A stretch of 64,000 bases of DNA, taken from Sipunculus nudus (Eukaryota > Annelida > Sipuncula > Golfingiida > Sipunculidae). The stretch is taken from contig CM049320.1 in assembly GCA_026874595.1 (NCBI GenBank), positions 4,591,464 through 4,655,463 on the forward strand, written 5' to 3'. The notes below the pieces were generated by a model. That model saw only the letters and a program-made list of their open reading frames with translations. It was not told the origin of the DNA and did not search any database. Shown one piece after another: positions 60,404 through 64,000 of the stretch (position 1 is the stretch's first letter; the number at the start of each line of letters is the position of its first letter). The position numbers were made by a program, and so were the translations under genes.

Positions 60404-61063
60404 TATTAGCTCAGCTAACTGAAAGTCATCTGAGCTATAGTGATGGGCCTTTGTCAATGGTCCTTCTGTTCAGTGGTTAACAGGGCACAAATGGTAACTG
60501 TTTGACCTAGAACATTCTAACCTGACATCCATAGAGGTTCATGAAAAAACTCTTTGGAAACCGAAAATTAAGTCACTGCCACCTATATTCTTTGAGTTAC
60601 GTGGCTTGTTTAACCCCCCAGAAAAATTCTTTTTCTTGTAAATTTGATACAAAAGCTCCAACATCTCAATAATTAATGTATGGATTGCCTTAACACCTTG
60701 CATGAATATTGATCATGACTAGTTTAATCAGTTTGGGAAGACTTGTGGCACCACCTGTATTCTTTCAATTTTTCCTGCATTTTCTTCTCTGTTGCTGAGA
60801 CCATTTAATCACAGAACTGATGTCAGTTTCACATCCTTGGTTTCATCAGGTGTCCTGAAACCTGGTATGCTTATTGATCATCACTAGTTTTATCAGTTCA
60901 TGAAGCCTGGTGGCACCACCTGTATTTTCAGTTTTTTACACAAATTTTAGCTCAGCCCTTAGGACAAACCAGTACCAAACACATAAATGCAATTTAGTAT
61001 CAACACTATAGCCAATACCAATTAGTCAATCAGCTGAGTGTCATGACCCATGGGTCACTTTTA
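60404..61063 (+). mobile_element. HINE-like element, family 1, copy D (short form)
   Basis: A compact 660-base relative with both ends. Start TTAGCTCAGCTAACTGAAAG, TCATCTGAGCTATAG; end CAGCTGAGTG (61031), hairpin GACCC-AT-GGGTC (61045-61056), ACTT. The core is unlike that of the long copies and carries two units with GTGGCACCACCTGTATT (60745 and 60910). So the same ends can enclose different cores. Confidence 0.7.
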
Positions 61064-61967
61064 TTAACTGAAGAAAGCAGACTAGTTATGACACAGTGAC
61101 TGGTGCAGTGTCAAAGGCACGGTCTAAATACGCTTACCAAGGTAAATATGGGAAAGAGCAAAAAGCCAGAGGGCTGATGAAATAGAGAAATTTGGCACAA
61201 GGAAGATGTGCACAAGGGAGAGACAAGGCACGACAAGCTCAGTAAAATTAAAATAAAAAAAATATGGCAGAGTTACAAATTGAATAGAATAGGGCTTGGC
61301 AGCTGATTTTGTGGGCCAAAGTACAGAATGGTCATGCTTGTTTTCTTTAACAGTTCCTAGGAGAATATATGGTAGGATCAAGACTTGATTTTGCAGTTAT
61401 CAGTGACTCTGATTTGCACACTAGCAAGTTTAGACTTGATTGAGGATGTGTTGCATATGGCAAACTTGGTCTGGTAGAACAAAATGTGTACTTGTTCAAA
61501 TAAACAGACATATATGGGACTATACCACCAGAGGTCAAACAAAGAAAACGTGTTTACTAACAGTCAGACAGACATAGGGACAGATATGGGTGAAAATAAA
61601 AATCCCCATCCAAATATGTGGAGGTATAAAAATAGACAAACTTTACTGTACGTGGCAGTCTGTGTGACTGTGCGGTCTTACTGATCATCAGTCCTGGTTT
61701 TCCTTGACAAGATAACTTTTTCTATTGATTCTCTGACTCCCCATCTGAGCCGATGGAGTGTGGACAGCACCATTAAGAATTCTCCTCGTTTGAGGTGAAA
61801 ATAAGAGCCCTCATCACTGTCAAGAAATACCAGCAGGAAAGCTGGGCCCCACGCTGTGGCAGCTGCATTCTCCTCCTAAATTGCATGGATCATAGCAAAG
61901 GTAATGAGAATGTGACAGACATTGAGGTTTATTTTACCTCTCCCAGGAAGGTTATATGTTTCCCCTT
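61064..61967. other. Non-coding stretch
   Basis: No shared repeat. Minus frames at 61124-61538 and a plus frame at 61484-61684 are featureless. Confidence 0.3.
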
Positions 61968-61968
61968 T

Positions 61969-62108
61969 GTTCATTGGTTGGTTTGTTTGCCTGTATGCAA
62001 CTTTACACAAAAGGAGTATCGTGAAAGACTTAAGGAATGTTCATTGGTTGGTTTGTTTGCCTGTATGGAACTTTACACAAAAGGAGTATCGTGAAAGACT
62101 TAAGGAAC
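61969..62108 (+). repeat. 70-base tandem duplication
   Basis: Two nearly identical 70-base copies begin TTCATTGGTTGGTTTGTTTG at about 61970 and 62040 and end near GTGAAAGACTTAAGGAA, with a single visible difference (GTATGCAACT versus GTATGGAACT). A recent local duplication. The overlapping open frames at 61795-62134 owe part of their length to it. Confidence 0.9.
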
Positions 62109-62392
62109 GATGTATTAAATTAGGAGTAATCTAGATTGCCATAAGTTATTTTTAATTCAAAGGATTTTATACCATTGTGACATGAAAGGGGTGATTCCTT
62201 TGTTCCAGAATAGAGGCTGCCTATTCATTGATATTACTAGCAAGATTTGTTCAGCATCGAGCAGGACTCTCTAGTACAATGTATGAAAGTTTGATTAAGG
62301 GATCCTTGCAGGTTAACCTAGGTAGTTACTTGGATTGGGATCTGGACCTTGACATCAAGTTTCTAATATCATAAATACTGTTGTCTCTTTGG

Positions 62393-62395
<3 letters not shown>

Positions 62396-62434
<39 letters not shown>
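62396..62434. repeat. (CT)n microsatellite
   Basis: About 39 bases of uninterrupted CT repeat. Confidence 0.95.
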
Positions 62435-62437
<3 letters not shown>

Positions 62438-63226
62438 ATGGTAGAAACTATAGGTCCTATCAGTGCATTGTCACAAACTTTGCAATTGTACTGGATTAAA
62501 AAATATTAAGAGCCCTGCATTCCAAAACCCTGCACATTATTTAGCTTAGATCTTTGTTTTGAAAAGAAGTAGGCCTGTAATAATCCACTTCTGTATGTAC
62601 GTAGCGTCTTTAGTATCCCATGATCCAGTAACCTGATGACAGTATTAATTATATGTATTAAGCATATAAACATATATTATAAATTATTTTCAGTTTGGAA
62701 TTTTAACAACAAAATGAAATTTTAAAGTCAGCTTCACTTTATTAATCTCTCCTTTTTTAAAATGGCCAATCAAATTATATTTTCTTCAAAGAATATTCGG
62801 ACATTAACATTCAAGTTTCCATATACTTGAAACTTCTTGGTATACATGTTTCCTGTAACACCTTTAGCTTTCTCTCCTTATCTGAAATATGCCACACTTG
62901 GTTTTAAAAAAAGACAGGTCTGTAAATTTCTTTGGCAGGGCTTTGAAAATTGGAAAGTAGGTCCTGCCAGCTTGTAAATTTCTGAACAAATTTCGAACCC
63001 TGATTTTTAAACTCCTTTACACTGGATTTTATTAGTTTCATTTGCACTATGCAAAGTGGTACATTATTTCTTTAAACAAATGACCTCTGCTCTTTTCTGC
63101 ACAAGGCCAGCGGCTCTAAAGGTAATTGGCCAGACTCTCTGATCAACAAAAGCCTGGTACTTTAATCCAGGCCCTGGTGACAGAGAACACATTAATATCA
63201 ATGCCCCTCCTGTCTGATTCCCGTAG
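62435..63226. other. Non-coding stretch, intron-like
   Basis: No feature recognised before the strong acceptor at 63226. Confidence 0.3.
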
Positions 63227-63345
63227 CTGTGTTATATATTGCACTTTCCCCGAAGGATGGAGACATGTATACAGCCTCGTCTGAAATACCATACATAATG
63301 GTCCGCAGCAGGAAGAAATGCAGGACACAGAAGTCTCCATCCAAT
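63227..63345 (+). CDS. Candidate internal exon
   Basis: CCCCTCCTGTCTGATTCCCGTAG is a strong pyrimidine tract and acceptor. The following GC-richer stretch has one frame open throughout (VLYIALSPKDGDMYTASSE, then a basic segment RSRKKCRTQK) up to a possible donor AATAAT|GTATTT; the other two frames stop early. An earlier donor CAT|GTATAC is also possible. No family recognised; the 3' limit is uncertain. Confidence 0.25.
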
Positions 63346-64000
63346 AATGTATTTTCCATTTATTTATTTTTTTTTAATTCTGTAATATCCTTTTCTATTT
63401 GGTTCAGGGTTGGCAGAGTTCAGGATTTTGATAGTGATACATTATTAATACAACTTGTAGTTCTATGTTTATTAATTGAACATGTTATTAACCAGGATTA
63501 TGTCTAAAAAAATGACAAGGAGATCATTAAATATCATATAGATCAGGATGAATATTTCAGCAGATTATCAACTAGAGCAGATTTTCAAGCTAATGAAGAA
63601 TTTATAATTTCAGCGAAATGGCAAAAATAATTCATTGTGATTTTCAATTTTACAATTTTGTTCACTGCATGCAAACCTATACATGGATTTGGGGTTGTTT
63701 CTGGGGGTTAATCAAAATTTCCATAAATTGTTTGCCAAGATAATCTTCCAAATTTATGGTGTTTAGTAGGTCAGTGTTTCCAGTGTTCACATCTGTCATT
63801 TCCTGAAAACTTGGTGGTCCACAAGCCTAGATTGGTAATACTGAAAATATATCAAAATATTGCTAGATTTCAGTTGGCACTCTTTTGTGGAACAAACTGT
63901 GGAAGACTAAATTTCAGCTGTTAAGGAGTTTGTGCGTTTTTTGTGCCCACAGAAATAAAAGGTGCGCTAATTATCTGTTCATCCTTTTTTCTTGTCAACT
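63346..64000. other. Non-coding stretch to window end
   Basis: AT-rich, no shared repeat or gene recognised. The frame at 63229-63507 continues past the candidate donor into low-complexity TTTATTTTTTTTTAATTC sequence, so its tail is probably intron. Confidence 0.35.

Overview
This looks like a piece of animal nuclear DNA, AT-rich (roughly two thirds A+T by eye), dense in interspersed repeats and without any gene I can follow from start to stop. The repeat style suggests a marine mollusc or a close lophotrochozoan relative: GTCCGTCGTCCGTCC tracts, elements with tandem cores of the kind described as Pearl-like in bivalves, tRNA-derived SINEs and hammerhead ribozymes inside repeats. The placement is inference from style, not from a gene.

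Most of the organised sequence is non-autonomous transposons. At least four families share one design: a short 5' motif that returns inverted near the 3' end, a perfect hairpin just after it, and a fixed terminal tail. Three families end in TCTAGTT (copies at 24390-26127, 38094-39285, 43389-45124; 31741-32954; 39774-40622), and a fourth, decayed family also ends that way (19010-19362). A second group ends in CTTGT (7137-9276, 23436-26660, 48459-51078, 60404-61063, and an orphan end of another family at 52926-52956). This is the design known for Helentrons and their non-autonomous derivatives (HINE/DINE-1-like, rolling-circle transposons). A nested copy with a related empty site in this same window supports insertion without a target duplication. 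Almost all these families carry the palindrome GGTGGCGCCACC and nuclear-receptor-like TGACCT repeats.

The most striking single object is a 429-bp palindromic element at 10947-11375. Each 128-bp arm holds a hammerhead ribozyme with a complete catalytic core, two arms facing each other, plus a third, decayed copy. It abuts a 100-bp TA tract. Other elements are a 2.2-kb fold-back element made of CTCGCCTAGGCGAG palindromes (29283-31464) with a solo arm at 41995-42384, two opposite copies of a tRNA-derived SINE (4597, 18750), an LTR-like block (28155-28821), three minus-strand LINE reverse-transcriptase fragments (45600-46030, 53190-53405, 55105-55250), and a 24-unit 51-bp minisatellite that sits between two of those fragments (53767-54993).

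Host gene content is limited to candidate exons, called from splice signals, raised GC and open frame. The best is a minus-strand first exon at 55887-56148 (87 codons, Cys-rich end, GTAAGT donor). Two short phase-compatible minus exons lie at 20897-20981 and 20548-20636. Others at 18846, 22888, 34770 and 63227 are weaker. A CCAAT/TATA promoter-like cluster lies at 52544-52732. The remainder is intron-like or intergenic sequence.
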